Below the pieces are notes generated by a model that worked only from the letters and a program-made list of their open reading frames with translations, was not told the origin of the DNA and made no database searches. The position numbers and the translations under genes are program-made. Source: Bradyrhizobium sp. NAS80.1 (GTDB lineage Bacteria; Pseudomonadota; Alphaproteobacteria; Rhizobiales; Xanthobacteraceae). Taken from it: DNA of 64,000 nt. Of the stretch, positions 7,007 through 16,284 are shown in pieces (the stretch's first letter is position 1; each line of letters opens with the position of its first letter). The stretch covers positions 30,906 to 94,905 of the forward strand of contig NZ_LGHL01000028.1 in the NCBI RefSeq assembly GCF_001908205.1, given 5' to 3'.

Positions 7007-9775
7007 CTACTCCGCCGCGTCCCGCATCTCCGCACGCTCGGCCCTGGCCGCGCAGAACTTGAACTCCGGGATCTTGCCGAAGGGGTCTAGCGCCGGATTG
7101 GTCAGGAGGTTCGCCGCCGCTTCCGCATAGCAGAACGGCATGAACACCATGTTTTCCGGCACGTCGCGATCGGAGCGGACCTTCACCTCGACTGCGCCGC
7201 GGCGGGTCTCGAGCCGGATGAAATCGCCGGGCGCGAGCTTCTTCCTGCGCATGTCCTTCGGCGACATGAAGGCGACCGCCTCGGGCTCAATCTGGTCGAG
7301 TACCTGGGCACGACGGGTCATCGAGCCAGTGTGCCAATGCTCCAGCACGCGGCCGGTCGAGAGCACCATCGGATACTCGGCGTCGGGCAGCTCATCGGGC
7401 GGAATGACCTTGGCCGGCACGATCTTGCCGCGGCCGTTCGCAGTCGGGAAGCCCGTGGTGAAGATGATTTCGTTGCCGGGCTTGTTCGGATCATCGGCCG
7501 GATAGGTCACGGCACCTTCTCGCACCAGCCGCTCCCAGCTGATGTTCTTGAGCGACGGCATCAGCTCCGCCATCTCGGTGTAGACCTCGCCGGGGCCGGA
7601 GTAATTCCACGGCAGGCCCATCCGCTTGCCGATCTCCTGGATGATCCAGAGATCCTGCTGCGCATCGCCCGGCGGCTTGATCACCTGACGCGCGAGCTGC
7701 ACGCGGCGATCCGTGTTGGTGAATGAGCCCACCTTCTCCGCAAAGGCGGAGGCAGGCAGGATCACATCGGCGTGGAATGCGGTCTCCGTGACAAAGAGAT
7801 CCTGCACCACGAGATGATCGAGCATGGCTAGCGCGTGGCGCGCATGCTGGAGATCAGGGTCGGACATCGCGGGATTCTCACCCTCGATATACATGCCCTT
7901 GATCTCGCCGGCATGGATCGCGTTCATGATCTCGACCACCGTCAGGCCGCGCACGGGATCGAGGTCCTGGCCCCACAGCTTCTCGAAGGCTCCGCGCAGG
8001 TCGTCGCGGCCGACCGGCTGATAGTCCGGCAGGAACATCGGGATCAGGCCGGCATCGGAGGCGCCCTGCACGTTGTTCTGGCCGCGCAGCGGATGCAGGC
8101 CCGTGCCGGGACGGCCGACCTGGCCGGTGATCAGCGCGAGTGCGATCAGGCAGCGCGCATTGTCGGTGCCGTGGACGTGCTGGCTGATGCCCATGCCCCA
8201 GAAGATGATCGACGACTTGGCACGCGCGTAGGTCCGTGCCACCTCGCGCAGGGTTTGCGCCGGGATGCCGCAGATCGGCTCCATCTTCTCCGGCGTGAAT
8301 TCCTTGATCTTCTCCTTGAGGTCCTCAAAGCCCTCGGTGTAGCCGGCGATGTACTGGTCGTCGGTGAGGCCTTCGGTGATGATCGTGTTGATCATCGCGT
8401 TCAGCATGGCGACGTCGGCGCCGGGCTTAAATTGCAAATGCTTGGTCGCGTGACGCGACAGCGACTGCCGGCGCGGATCCATGACGAACAGCTTTGCGCC
8501 ATTCTGCTTGACCGCGTTCTTGATGAAAGTCGCGGCGACCGGATGGTTCACGGTCGGGTTCGCGCCGATCACCCAGATCACTTCGGCGTCCATCGCCGCG
8601 GAGAACGGCGCCGACACAGCACCCGAGCTCAGGCCTTCGAACAGCGCCGCAACCGACGAGGCGTGGCACAGGCGGGTGCAGTGATCGACGTTGTTCGAGC
8701 CGAAGCCGGTGCGCACCAGCTTCTGGAACAGATAGGCCTCTTCGTTCGAGCCCTTGGCCGAGCCGAAGCCCGCGAGCGCCTTCACGCCCTCCTCATCGCG
8801 GATCTTGACCAGCCCCTTGGCGGCGATGTCGAGCGCTTCCTCCCAGCTCGCTTCGCGGAAATGCGTGAAGGGATTGGCCGGATCGACCTGGTCGTTGGGA
8901 TCCTTCTTCGCATTCGGCAAGCGCACCAGCGGCTTGGTCAGGCGATGCGGATGGTGGATGTAGTCGAAGCCGAAACGACCCTTGACGCAGAGGCGATTGT
9001 GGTTAGCAGGGCCATCACGGCCTTCCGCATAGATCACCTTCTCGTCCTTGACCTGATAGGTCACCTGGCAGCCGACGCCGCAGAACGGGCAGAGCGAATC
9101 GACCTTGCGGTCCGCATAGGTGACGCGGGTCTGCTTGTCGTCGAGCATCACCGAGGGCATCAACGCGCCGGTCGGGCAGGCCTGCACGCATTCGCCGCAG
9201 GCGACGCAGGTGGACTCACCCATGGGATCGTCGAAGTCGAACACGATTTTCGCGTCGGCATTGCGATAGGCCATGCCGATGACGTCGTTGACCTGGACCT
9301 CACGGCAGGCGCGCACGCACAGACCGCACTGGATGCAGGCATCGAGATTGACGCGCATCGCCGGATGGCTCGCGTCGGCCTCCCAGCGCTCGGCGGCAGG
9401 GAAGCGGCTTTCGGTGACGCCGGTCGCCTCGGCCCAGTGCCAGAATTTGGAATCCGGATCGTGGGAGGTCTCGCGCGCCGGCTGGTCGGCGACGAGCAGC
9501 TCCATCACCATTTTTTGCGCCGACACCGCACGCGCGGACTCGGTCTTCACCTTCATGCCGATCGACGGCGTCCGCATGCAGGACGCAGCGAGCACGCGCT
9601 CGCCCTCGATCTCGACCATGCAGGCACGGCAATTGCCGTCGGGCCGATAGTCCGGCGCGGGCGAATAGCAGAGATGCGGGATGTCACGGCCCTGACGCTT
9701 GGCCACCTGCCAGATCGTCTCGCCGGGATTGGCTTCGACCTGCTTGCCGTCGAGCTCGAACGTAATCTTCGTCAT
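7007..9775 (-). CDS. NAD-dependent formate dehydrogenase, alpha subunit (Mo/W-bisPGD catalytic subunit)
   Basis: A 922-residue catalytic subunit of the soluble NAD-dependent formate dehydrogenase (FDH1/Fds class): formate to CO2 at a Mo- or W-bis-pterin site. In order: a 2Fe-2S ferredoxin domain (Cys 36, 49, 52, 66), two 4Fe-4S clusters (Cys 147/150/153/157 and 190/193/196/200), the FdhF-type 4Fe-4S cluster (Cys 229, 232, 236, 263), then the pterin domains with the metal-ligating residue as Cys370 in CTRLCHASSV (Sec in E. coli FdhF). The His/Cys 4Fe-4S site of NuoG-type proteins has degenerated around residue 105. The start overlaps the beta-subunit stop by 4 bp. There is no Tat signal, so it is cytoplasmic. 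Length is close to FDH1 alpha of Methylobacterium, which binds tungsten. Confidence 0.95.
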   Translation of the reverse strand: MTKITFELDGKQVEANPGETIWQVAKRQGRDIPHLCYSPAPDYRPDGNCRACMVEIEGERVLAASCMRTPSIGMKVKTESARAVSAQKMVMELLVADQPARETSHDPDSKFWHWAEATGVTESRFPAAERWEADASHPAMRVNLDACIQCGLCVRACREVQVNDVIGMAYRNADAKIVFDFDDPMGESTCVACGECVQACPTGALMPSVMLDDKQTRVTYADRKVDSLCPFCGVGCQVTYQVKDEKVIYAEGRDGPANHNRLCVKGRFGFDYIHHPHRLTKPLVRLPNAKKDPNDQVDPANPFTHFREASWEEALDIAAKGLVKIRDEEGVKALAGFGSAKGSNEEAYLFQKLVRTGFGSNNVDHCTRLCHASSVAALFEGLSSGAVSAPFSAAMDAEVIWVIGANPTVNHPVAATFIKNAVKQNGAKLFVMDPRRQSLSRHATKHLQFKPGADVAMLNAMINTIITEGLTDDQYIAGYTEGFEDLKEKIKEFTPEKMEPICGIPAQTLREVARTYARAKSSIIFWGMGISQHVHGTDNARCLIALALITGQVGRPGTGLHPLRGQNNVQGASDAGLIPMFLPDYQPVGRDDLRGAFEKLWGQDLDPVRGLTVVEIMNAIHAGEIKGMYIEGENPAMSDPDLQHARHALAMLDHLVVQDLFVTETAFHADVILPASAFAEKVGSFTNTDRRVQLARQVIKPPGDAQQDLWIIQEIGKRMGLPWNYSGPGEVYTEMAELMPSLKNISWERLVREGAVTYPADDPNKPGNEIIFTTGFPTANGRGKIVPAKVIPPDELPDAEYPMVLSTGRVLEHWHTGSMTRRAQVLDQIEPEAVAFMSPKDMRRKKLAPGDFIRLETRRGAVEVKVRSDRDVPENMVFMPFCYAEAAANLLTNPALDPFGKIPEFKFCAARAERAEMRDAAE

Positions 9776-10992
9776 TCGGCCGCTTCCTTGAACTCGTCAG
9801 CGAAATACTTGATCACGGATGTGAGCGGATTGGACGCTGCCTGTCCGAGACCGCAGATCGAGGCATCGCGCATCGCCTGGCTCAATTCCTCCAGCAACGC
9901 CCGGTTCCAGACCGGCCTCTGCATCAGCAGCGCCGCTTTCTGTGTTCCGACGCGGCACGGCGTGCACTGGCCGCAACTCTCGTCCTCGAAAAAGCGCATC
10001 AGGTTCAGCGCCGCGGATCTCACACTGTCCTGTTGCGACAGGATCACGATCGCCGCCGAGCCAATGAAGCAGCCGTATTTCTCCAGCGTGCCGAAATCGA
10101 GCGGGATGTCGTCCATCGAGGCCGGCAGGATGCCGCCAGATGCACCGCCCGGCAGATAGGCATAGAAATTGTGACCGTCGGCCATGCCGCCGCAATATTC
10201 GTGGATCAATTCGCGGATCGTGATGCCGGCAGGTGCGAGCTTGACGCCCGGCTCCTTGACCCGGCCGGAGACCGAATAGCTGCGTAAGCCGTGGCGGCCA
10301 TTGCGCCCGTGCGAAGTCCACCAGGACGCGCCCTTCTCGACGATATCGCGGACCCAGAACAGCGTCTCGAGATTGTTGATGAGCGTCGGCCTGCCGAACA
10401 GCCCGACCTGGAACGGATAAGGCGGCTTGTGCCGCGGCAGGCCGCGCTTGCCTTCGATGCTCTCGAGCAGCGCCGATTCCTCGCCACAGATATAGGCGCC
10501 GGCGCCGCGCCGAATGTGGATGGTGGGGCCACCCGGCGGGAGCTTGGCGATCTCGATCGGCGCGAGCTTGAGCGCGGCCGGATACTCGTCGCGCAAGTAG
10601 ATATAGACGTCCGTGGCATCGACGACATGCGCGGCTATCAGCATTCCCTCGAAGAGGCGATGCACGTCGCGAAGCATGTAGAAGCGGTCCTTGAAAGTCC
10701 CCGGCTCGCCCTCGTCAGCATTGACGACCATCAATCGCGGGCCAGGCTCACCGAGCACGGCGCGCCATTTGCGTCCCGTCGGGAAGCCGGCGCCGCCCAG
10801 TCCGCGAAGGCTGGAATCATCGAGGGTCTTGAGGATGTCCTCCTTGCTGATCCTGCCTGCGCGAAGGTCGCCGAGCAGCTTGTAGCCGCCTTCCTTCACA
10901 TAGGCGTCGTAATCGACATAGGCCGGAATGATCGGATCGGTTTCGCCGCGAGTAGCGGTATCAAGCACCTCCGCAGTGGTCGCGTTCAGCAC
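9772..10992 (-). CDS. Formate dehydrogenase beta subunit, NuoF-like part (FMN/NADH-binding)
   Basis: The NuoF-like NAD- and FMN-binding module of formate dehydrogenase. Visible motifs are the NADH-binding loop GLRGLGGAGFPTGRKW, the FMN region NADEGEPGTFKDR, GAGAYICGEESALLESIEG, and the 4Fe-4S ligands in ESCGQCTPCRVGT plus a later Cys in SICGLG. The listed start is simply the first Met in this frame. The preceding reading frame (NuoE-like) runs into it if one base is removed from the G6 run at 11017-11022, giving one polypeptide of about 569 residues, the size of the Methylobacterium FDH1 beta subunit (572 residues from memory). It is therefore probably the C-terminal part of a single fused beta subunit. 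Confidence 0.88.
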   Translation of the reverse strand: MLNATTAEVLDTATRGETDPIIPAYVDYDAYVKEGGYKLLGDLRAGRISKEDILKTLDDSSLRGLGGAGFPTGRKWRAVLGEPGPRLMVVNADEGEPGTFKDRFYMLRDVHRLFEGMLIAAHVVDATDVYIYLRDEYPAALKLAPIEIAKLPPGGPTIHIRRGAGAYICGEESALLESIEGKRGLPRHKPPYPFQVGLFGRPTLINNLETLFWVRDIVEKGASWWTSHGRNGRHGLRSYSVSGRVKEPGVKLAPAGITIRELIHEYCGGMADGHNFYAYLPGGASGGILPASMDDIPLDFGTLEKYGCFIGSAAIVILSQQDSVRSAALNLMRFFEDESCGQCTPCRVGTQKAALLMQRPVWNRALLEELSQAMRDASICGLGQAASNPLTSVIKYFADEFKEAAE

Positions 10993-11482
10993 ATAGTGAT
11001 GTCCGACTTCGGCAACGGGGGGCGCTGTCGCAGAAGCCGACGCAGGGCGCGCGCACGACGCGAATGCCGGGACCGGCTGTGTCCTGCAGCTCTTCCAGCA
11101 GCTTCTCAGCCCCCATCATCGCGCAAGTGATCGAGTCGCAGACGCGGATGGTCAATGGCGGGATATCAGGCTCACCTTCCTTCACCACGTCGAAATGCGC
11201 ATAGAAGGTCGCGGTCTCGAACACCTCGGCGAAGGCAAGCTTCATCTCGTCGGCGAGCGCGGCAAGATGCGCGGCCGAGATCTGGTGATACTTGTCCTGG
11301 ATCAGGTGCAGATATTCGATCAGGAGGTCGCGCCGCCGCGGCCTGTCGCCGAGCAACTGCTCGATCTCGTGGGCGGCGGTCGGATCGACCTGCCGTCCTT
11401 TGGGTGTGGCCTTGGCGCGCCGGCGGCCCTCGCCCGGATGCTCGAATTCCCTGACCTTGTGAACGTCGTCGTTGCTACTCAT
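10961..11482 (-). CDS. Formate dehydrogenase beta subunit, NuoE-like part (2Fe-2S), frameshifted 3' end
   Basis: The thioredoxin-fold NuoE-like domain that carries a 2Fe-2S cluster. Ligands are visible as VCDSITCAMMG (CxxxxC) and CVGFC (CxxxC). After VGFCDSAP the frame leaves the family pattern and stops 17 codons later. Removing one C from GCGCCCCCCG (minus strand) restores PVAEVGHHYVLNAT, which is canonical and continues into the NuoF-like module. The true gene is therefore probably 9772-11482 as one coding sequence. It starts the leftward fdh operon. Domain assignment is firm; whether the frameshift is real is not. Confidence 0.82.
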   Translation of the reverse strand: MSSNDDVHKVREFEHPGEGRRRAKATPKGRQVDPTAAHEIEQLLGDRPRRRDLLIEYLHLIQDKYHQISAAHLAALADEMKLAFAEVFETATFYAHFDVVKEGEPDIPPLTIRVCDSITCAMMGAEKLLEELQDTAGPGIRVVRAPCVGFCDSAPRCRSRTSLCAERDHCGGA

Positions 11483-11731
11483 GGAAACGTCGCGTTCTCC
11501 TCAAAAGCGCGATGATCTCGGGCGGGATCGCCATCGCAACCCGCCCTCATCTCTAGGCCCGATCGCCGGCCAACCGTGTCGCCGGCGCCCCGCGGATCAG
11601 GTCTCATTCGACCCAACTCTAGTTGCTGGTATGCCAGATGCAAGAACAATTTAGAACGACTCTATAAGGAGTTAGGGGGCAGGCAGCCGCCCTGCCATAC
11701 CCCCTTGCGCAAACTTCGCGCGGAACCTGAA

Positions 11732-12016
11732 TCAGGTCTTCTCCATACAATCTTCGATATAGAACCAGCGGTCGTCGTCGATCAGGCCCTTGGCCTTCAC
11801 CTCGGCGCGGCACGCCTTCAGCTTGGGCTTGTTGGCCGACCACTTGGCCTTCATGTCCTTCAGCTTCTGCACGGTGAGCTTGATCTTGCCCGGCGGCTTG
11901 GCGGAGTTTGATGCCGCAGGAGCGGGAGCAGCAGGTACGGCTGCGGTCTGCGCCGACGCGGTGTGAAGGCCCGCGGCCAAAAGCATGGCGGCGAGGCAGA
12001 TACGGGTGCAAAGCAT
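11732..12016 (-). CDS. Small exported PsiF-repeat-like protein
   Basis: A 94-residue secreted protein with signal peptide MLCTRICLAAMLLAAGLHTASA followed by an Ala/Pro linker. The C-terminal half, with LKACRAEVKAKGL and DDRWFYIEDCMEKT, resembles the PsiF repeat (Cys ... KGL ... R.F...C), with two cysteines likely bonded. The start at 12016 is chosen for the signal peptide and the GGGGGA Shine-Dalgarno. It sits between the fdh operon and the oxalate/formate-type carrier, on the same strand as both. Function of PsiF proteins is not established; a role with formate metabolism is only positional. Confidence 0.75.
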   Translation of the reverse strand: MLCTRICLAAMLLAAGLHTASAQTAAVPAAPAPAASNSAKPPGKIKLTVQKLKDMKAKWSANKPKLKACRAEVKAKGLIDDDRWFYIEDCMEKT

Positions 12017-12105
12017 AGGAATCCCCCTTGGTCCCATTCTCTATGATTTGGAAGGCGAACACCGCGGGAAGCTGACGTCAGCTTCCGCGGGCGGCGGCTT
12101 TGCGA

Positions 12106-13758
12106 TCAGAGGATCTTAACCGCGCTCTCGAGCGTCTTGTACACGCCCCACGCCAGCGGAATGCCGACGAAGAGCCAGAACATCGCAGCCTTGACGTCGA
12201 GGCCGCCAGTGCCGATTCCGAACGAGCCCGTCTGGACCACAGCGGCGCCGGCGTTCGCCGCCTGTAACTTGGCGACCTCAGCCTCGCTCATGTACCATTT
12301 CGAAGCGACCGGCTTGACCAAATAGTTGCAGATCATGCCCGCGATCAGCATCGCACATAGAATATACATGGTCGTGTTGTAGAGCTGGTCACGCGGCACG
12401 CCCGCCGCGAGCTGGAACTCGCGGATGTAGTTCACGACAACGGGGCCGATGATGCCTGCGGTGGACCACGCCGTCAGCAGCCGGCCGTGGATCGCGCCGA
12501 CGAACTGGGTGCCGAACATATCGGCGAGATAGGCGGGCACAGTGGAGAAGCCGCCGCCATACATCGACAGGATGATCCCGAAGCCGAGCACGAAGAGCAG
12601 CTTCGAGCCCATTGCGGCGAAGGTCGGCGCCAGCGCGTAGAGCACGATGCCGAGGATGAAGAACGTATAGTAGGTGTTCTTGCGGCCGATATAGTCGGAC
12701 AGCGACGCCCAGACGAAGCGGCCACCAATGTTGAACAGCGACAGCAGGCCGGCGAAGCCCGCCGCGATGCCGGCGATGACGGTCTTCTGCTCGACCGAGA
12801 GCTGACCAAAGGCAAGCTCCGGATGCCCGATCAGCTTGCCGGCGAAGATTTCCTGGAGCATCGGAGAGGCCATGCCGATCACGCCGATGCCGGCCGAGAC
12901 ATTCAAGCACAGCACCCACCAGATCAGCCAGAACTGCGGCGTCTTGTGCGCGTTGTCCAGGTGAACGTGATGCTCGGAGATCATCGTCTTCTTCTCGCTC
13001 GGCGGCGTCCAGCCATCGGGCTTCCAGCCGACCGGCGTCACGCGGTAGGCGAATGCGCCGATGATCATGAAGACGAAATAGACCACGCCCATGACGACGA
13101 AGCTTTGCCACACACCGACGTCGGTCGACGTCTTGAAGTGGTTGATCAGGAGGTTGGCAAACGGTGCGCCGATCATGGCGCCGCCACCGAAACCCATGAT
13201 CGCCATGCCGGTCGCCATGCCGCGGCGATCGGGGAACCATTTGATCAGCGTCGACACCGGCGAGATGTAGCCGAGGCCAAGGCCGATGCCCCCGATCACG
13301 CCGGAGCCGAGCCACATGATCCAGAGCTGATGCAGATAGATGCCGATGGCGCCGAGGATGAGACCGCCGCACCAGCACAGCGCCGCAACGAAGCCAGCCT
13401 TGCGGGGGCCGGCACGCTCAAGCCAGCCGCCCCACAGAGCGGCAGAGACGCCGAGCACGACGAAGAACAGGGTGAACATCCAGCCGAGGCTTGCGACTTT
13501 CCAGTCGCAAGTGGTCGTGAAGAGCTCCTGCCACAGCGACATATCCGGACAAGCTTTTGGCGCGGTGATGCCGATCGCGCGCGAGAGCGGCAACCAGAAC
13601 ACGGAGAAGCCGTAGGCCATGCCGATGCACAGATGAATGCACAGCGCTGCCGGCGGCACCAGCCAGCGATTGAAGCCGGTTTTGGCGATCGTTCGCTCGC
13701 GATCAAGAAAACCCGTGCCAGCGCCCGAAATCGTTCCGGCGCTCTCAATTGTTGTCAT
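12106..13758 (-). CDS. MFS transporter, oxalate/formate antiporter (OFA) family
   Basis: A 550-residue inner-membrane carrier of the OFA family of the major facilitator superfamily, which exchange oxalate, formate or other monocarboxylates. The first helix follows NRWLVPPAALCIHLCIGMAY, the family's GxAYGFSVFWLPL signature comes next, and GLGLGYISPVSTLIKWFPDR with RRGMATG is the characteristic loop 4-5 region. A Cys-bearing insertion lies between helices 1 and 2, and the C-terminus is longer than OxlT. The start at 13758 has a GGGGAGGAG Shine-Dalgarno. Adjacent formate dehydrogenase genes suggest import of formate or oxalate. Confidence 0.88.
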   Translation of the reverse strand: MTTIESAGTISGAGTGFLDRERTIAKTGFNRWLVPPAALCIHLCIGMAYGFSVFWLPLSRAIGITAPKACPDMSLWQELFTTTCDWKVASLGWMFTLFFVVLGVSAALWGGWLERAGPRKAGFVAALCWCGGLILGAIGIYLHQLWIMWLGSGVIGGIGLGLGYISPVSTLIKWFPDRRGMATGMAIMGFGGGAMIGAPFANLLINHFKTSTDVGVWQSFVVMGVVYFVFMIIGAFAYRVTPVGWKPDGWTPPSEKKTMISEHHVHLDNAHKTPQFWLIWWVLCLNVSAGIGVIGMASPMLQEIFAGKLIGHPELAFGQLSVEQKTVIAGIAAGFAGLLSLFNIGGRFVWASLSDYIGRKNTYYTFFILGIVLYALAPTFAAMGSKLLFVLGFGIILSMYGGGFSTVPAYLADMFGTQFVGAIHGRLLTAWSTAGIIGPVVVNYIREFQLAAGVPRDQLYNTTMYILCAMLIAGMICNYLVKPVASKWYMSEAEVAKLQAANAGAAVVQTGSFGIGTGGLDVKAAMFWLFVGIPLAWGVYKTLESAVKIL

Positions 13759-14074
13759 GTACTCCTCCCCTGCAGCCGCCCCTCTGAGCAGGTCTGCCGC
13801 TACGATCAAATTCCTCAACCCCTTGCGGTGCAGCCATCGGTCCCTGCTGCTCCGCACATCCGACGCGCGCCAGGATCGTCGCGCGCATCCCAAACGTTAA
13901 CCCCTCAAGCGGGGCTCTATGCCCGATACGGCGTGCAGGATTCGTGCGTGGCCCCGTTAATCCGTGTATCGCAGACAAGACTCAACCTCCGCGCCTGCAC
14001 GGAGATTTGTCAATTGGGCAGAAGCTGTGGTCGATGTCGATTGACAAAAGGTCGGTATCAGCGCGGTAACGCTC
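13759..14074. other. Intergenic region upstream of the OFA carrier
   Basis: About 316 bp between the carrier start and the TusA-like stop. It should contain the leftward promoter of the carrier. I see no convincing ORF, no repeat and no clear sigma-54 or strong sigma-70 box. Confidence 0.5.
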
Positions 14075-14338
14075 TCACGTATGCAGCGCACCATTGACGC
14101 GCTCTATCGAGCCATTCGTCTTTTCTATCAAGAATACGATACGCGCGTCGCTGCGCTCGGTGATCTCCACCGTGTCGCCCGTCTCGCGGATCAGGTTCGG
14201 AATGTCGATCACCGACAAAGGATCGGTGCAGTGCACCTCGAGTTGATCGCCCGGCTGCAACGGCTTCAGCGCCTTGCGCGTCTTTAACGCGGGCAACGGG
14301 CATTTGAGTCCGGTGAGATCGAGTATCGTTCTTGTCAT
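14075..14338 (-). CDS. TusA/SirA-family sulfurtransferase-like protein
   Basis: An 87-residue TusA-fold protein with the signature KCPLPALKTRKAL, in which the Cys (residue 13) carries a persulfide in characterised members. TusA proteins pass sulfur to tRNA thiolation, to the molybdenum cofactor or to FdhD. Its place ahead of the fdh block and just downstream of moeA and mobB on the same strand suggests a sulfur donor for the Mo/W enzyme here. The sequence is complete and of usual length. Confidence 0.9.
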   Translation of the reverse strand: MTRTILDLTGLKCPLPALKTRKALKPLQPGDQLEVHCTDPLSVIDIPNLIRETGDTVEITERSDARIVFLIEKTNGSIERVNGALHT

Positions 14339-14383
14339 GAGCGCAACATGGCGGGGCCGATGATCGGCGTCAACGCAAGGACT

Positions 14384-15640
14384 TCAGAGCAGATCGGCAT
14401 AGGACAAGAAACCTACGGCCTGCCCCGGTTCGACTTGCGTAATGTCCTCGCCGAGTTCAACGAGACCGTCGGTCTCGACCAGAGACGACAACAGCCCGGC
14501 GCCTTCGCGCGGGAAGTTGACCGCTTGCAGCACGCCGTCCTTTCCGCGCCGCAACGAGGCGCGAACGTATTCGCGGCGGCCGATCTTCTTCTTGTAGGCA
14601 AACGCCGCGCGCACGGGAATCGGCGAGAGCGGTTCGGGCAGACCGCCGGCCAGCGCAAGCACGGTCGGCCGCACCACATGGACGAACGTGACGAAACTCG
14701 CGACGGGATTGCCCGGCAATCCAATCAGCGGCGTGCCGTCGATGATGCCCATCGCCACGGGCCGGCCCGGCTTAATCGCCATCCGCCACAGCACCAGCGA
14801 ACCTATGCTCTCGACCGCAGCCTTGACGTGGTCCTCCTCGCCGGTCGAGACGCCGCCGGTGGTGAGGATGAGGTCATGGCTACCTGCAACCTGCTTCAAA
14901 CCATTCGCGAGCGAGGTGCGCTCATCGCGCAAGATGCCGAGATCCGAGACCTCGCAGCCGAGCCGGCGCAGCATCGCCATCAGCATGAAGCGGTTGGAAT
15001 CGAAGAGCTGCGATGCCGCGCGCGGCTCGCCGGGCGAGGCCAGCTCGTCGCCGGTCGAGAACACGGCAACGCGAATGCGCCTGACGACGTCGAGCCGGGT
15101 CAGGCCGAACGCCGCGGCGAGCGCGACATGCTGCGGCCGCAACCGTTGCCCGGCGCGCAGCGCAACGTGCCCTTCGGGAATGTCCTCGCCCGCGGGGCGG
15201 ACATTGGCGCCCGGCCTCAGCCCCGGCGGCAGCACGATTCGGCCGGCATCATCGATGCGGACATCTTCCTGCATGAAGACGGTTTCGGCATCCGGCGGCG
15301 TCGGCGCGCCCGTGAAAATGCGCGCGGTATGGCCGGGCTTGATCGGTGCTTGCGCGAGGCCGCCGGCCTGGATACGGCCGTCGAGCGGGAACGCCTGTTC
15401 GGCGCTATCAGGAAGATCGGCGTTACGCACGGCATAGCCGTCGACAGCGGAATTGGTGAAAGGCGGCAGCGGCAGGGGCGCTGCGATATCGTGCGCCAGC
15501 ACGCGTCCATCGGCATCGACGAGCGCCACGGTTTCGACATCGGCAATCGCGTTGACGCGGGTCGTGATCAGGCCAACGGCCTCGTCGACCGACATCATCG
15601 GGCCGCCGAAGGCAAAGCAATCATCAGACAGTTGCGCCAT
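14384..15640 (-). CDS. moeA: Molybdopterin molybdenumtransferase MoeA
   Basis: A 418-residue MoeA, which inserts molybdate into adenylated molybdopterin. Motifs: LPPFTNSAVDGYAVR near the N-terminus, TGAPTPPDAETVFMQED, VAVFSTGDEL, DSNRFMLMAMLRRLG, TTGGVSTGEEDHVKAA, and GTPLIGLPGNPVASFVTFV. All functional segments of the family are present. It is followed 46 bp later by the TusA-like gene and lies directly after mobB. Of three MoeA-like genes in the window this is the most canonical. Confidence 0.95.
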   Translation of the reverse strand: MAQLSDDCFAFGGPMMSVDEAVGLITTRVNAIADVETVALVDADGRVLAHDIAAPLPLPPFTNSAVDGYAVRNADLPDSAEQAFPLDGRIQAGGLAQAPIKPGHTARIFTGAPTPPDAETVFMQEDVRIDDAGRIVLPPGLRPGANVRPAGEDIPEGHVALRAGQRLRPQHVALAAAFGLTRLDVVRRIRVAVFSTGDELASPGEPRAASQLFDSNRFMLMAMLRRLGCEVSDLGILRDERTSLANGLKQVAGSHDLILTTGGVSTGEEDHVKAAVESIGSLVLWRMAIKPGRPVAMGIIDGTPLIGLPGNPVASFVTFVHVVRPTVLALAGGLPEPLSPIPVRAAFAYKKKIGRREYVRASLRRGKDGVLQAVNFPREGAGLLSSLVETDGLVELGEDITQVEPGQAVGFLSYADLL

Positions 15641-15649
15641 GGTGCCTCG

Positions 15650-16177
15650 TCAGCGCATTGCCGCGCTTTTTGCCACCGCTTCCTCGACCGGCATGGCTGC
15701 GCGCAGCACCAGGGCCGCGACGGCCGGGATATCGTCGAGATGGACAGTGGGCAGCCGGGTTTCAATCGCGATGTCGGTCGCGATCCCGACAATCCCGGGG
15801 TCATCGGGAAACAGCAGCGGCTTGTCGTTGGCGGCGCGGTGCACCTCGATCTTGTTATGCGGCTCGCGCTTGAAACCCTCGACCACGACGAGATCGACCG
15901 CGGAGAGCTTGCCGAGCAGTTCCGGCAGCCGCGGCTCCGCCGCGCCCCGCAACTCATGCATCAAGGCCCAGCGGTTTGAGGAAGCAACCAGCACCTCGGC
16001 CGCGCCCGCCTCACGATGGCGCCAGGAATCCTTGCCGGGCACATCGACGTCGAACCGGTGATGCGCATGCTTGATCACGGAGACGCGCAGACCTTGCGCG
16101 TTGAAATGCGGAATCAGCCGCGTCAACAGCGTGGTCTTGCCCGCACCGCTCCAGCCTGCAAGGCCGATGACTTTCAT
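15650..16177 (-). CDS. mobB: Molybdopterin-guanine dinucleotide biosynthesis protein MobB
   Basis: A 175-residue GTP-binding MobB, which assists MobA in forming bis-MGD. The P-loop GLAGWSGAGKTTLLTRLIP begins at residue 5, followed by the family motif SVIKHAHHRFDVD with the signature DVPGKDSWRHREAGA, and DLVVVEGFKREPHNKIEV. I place the start at 16177, where the protein begins MKVIGLAG; an upstream in-frame Met adds 17 residues without homology. It is divergent from fdhD and co-directional with moeA 9 bp downstream. Confidence 0.93.
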   Translation of the reverse strand: MKVIGLAGWSGAGKTTLLTRLIPHFNAQGLRVSVIKHAHHRFDVDVPGKDSWRHREAGAAEVLVASSNRWALMHELRGAAEPRLPELLGKLSAVDLVVVEGFKREPHNKIEVHRAANDKPLLFPDDPGIVGIATDIAIETRLPTVHLDDIPAVAALVLRAAMPVEEAVAKSAAMR

Positions 16178-16284
16178 AACAGCTCGATCTCCGCCAGCCA
16201 TATCTCGCGACTGGAACCGCCTACTCAATCACAGTGGGCATGCTTATATCGGCTTGAGCCGAATGTCATGCTAACGTCGCAACC

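Noticed and set aside
7835..10159. Very long open frame on the plus strand opposite the FDH alpha gene
   Set aside because: It is antisense to a gene with complete family motifs, has Arg/His/Ala-rich composition, no ribosome site and no recognisable domain. High GC produces such shadow frames.
12487..14097. Long plus-strand frame opposite the OFA carrier
   Set aside because: Composition is rich in His, Asp and Arg with no family, and the minus strand encodes a clear 12-helix transporter.
14348..15979. Long plus-strand frame opposite moeA and mobB
   Set aside because: Shadow of two well-defined genes; crosses their boundaries without any motif.
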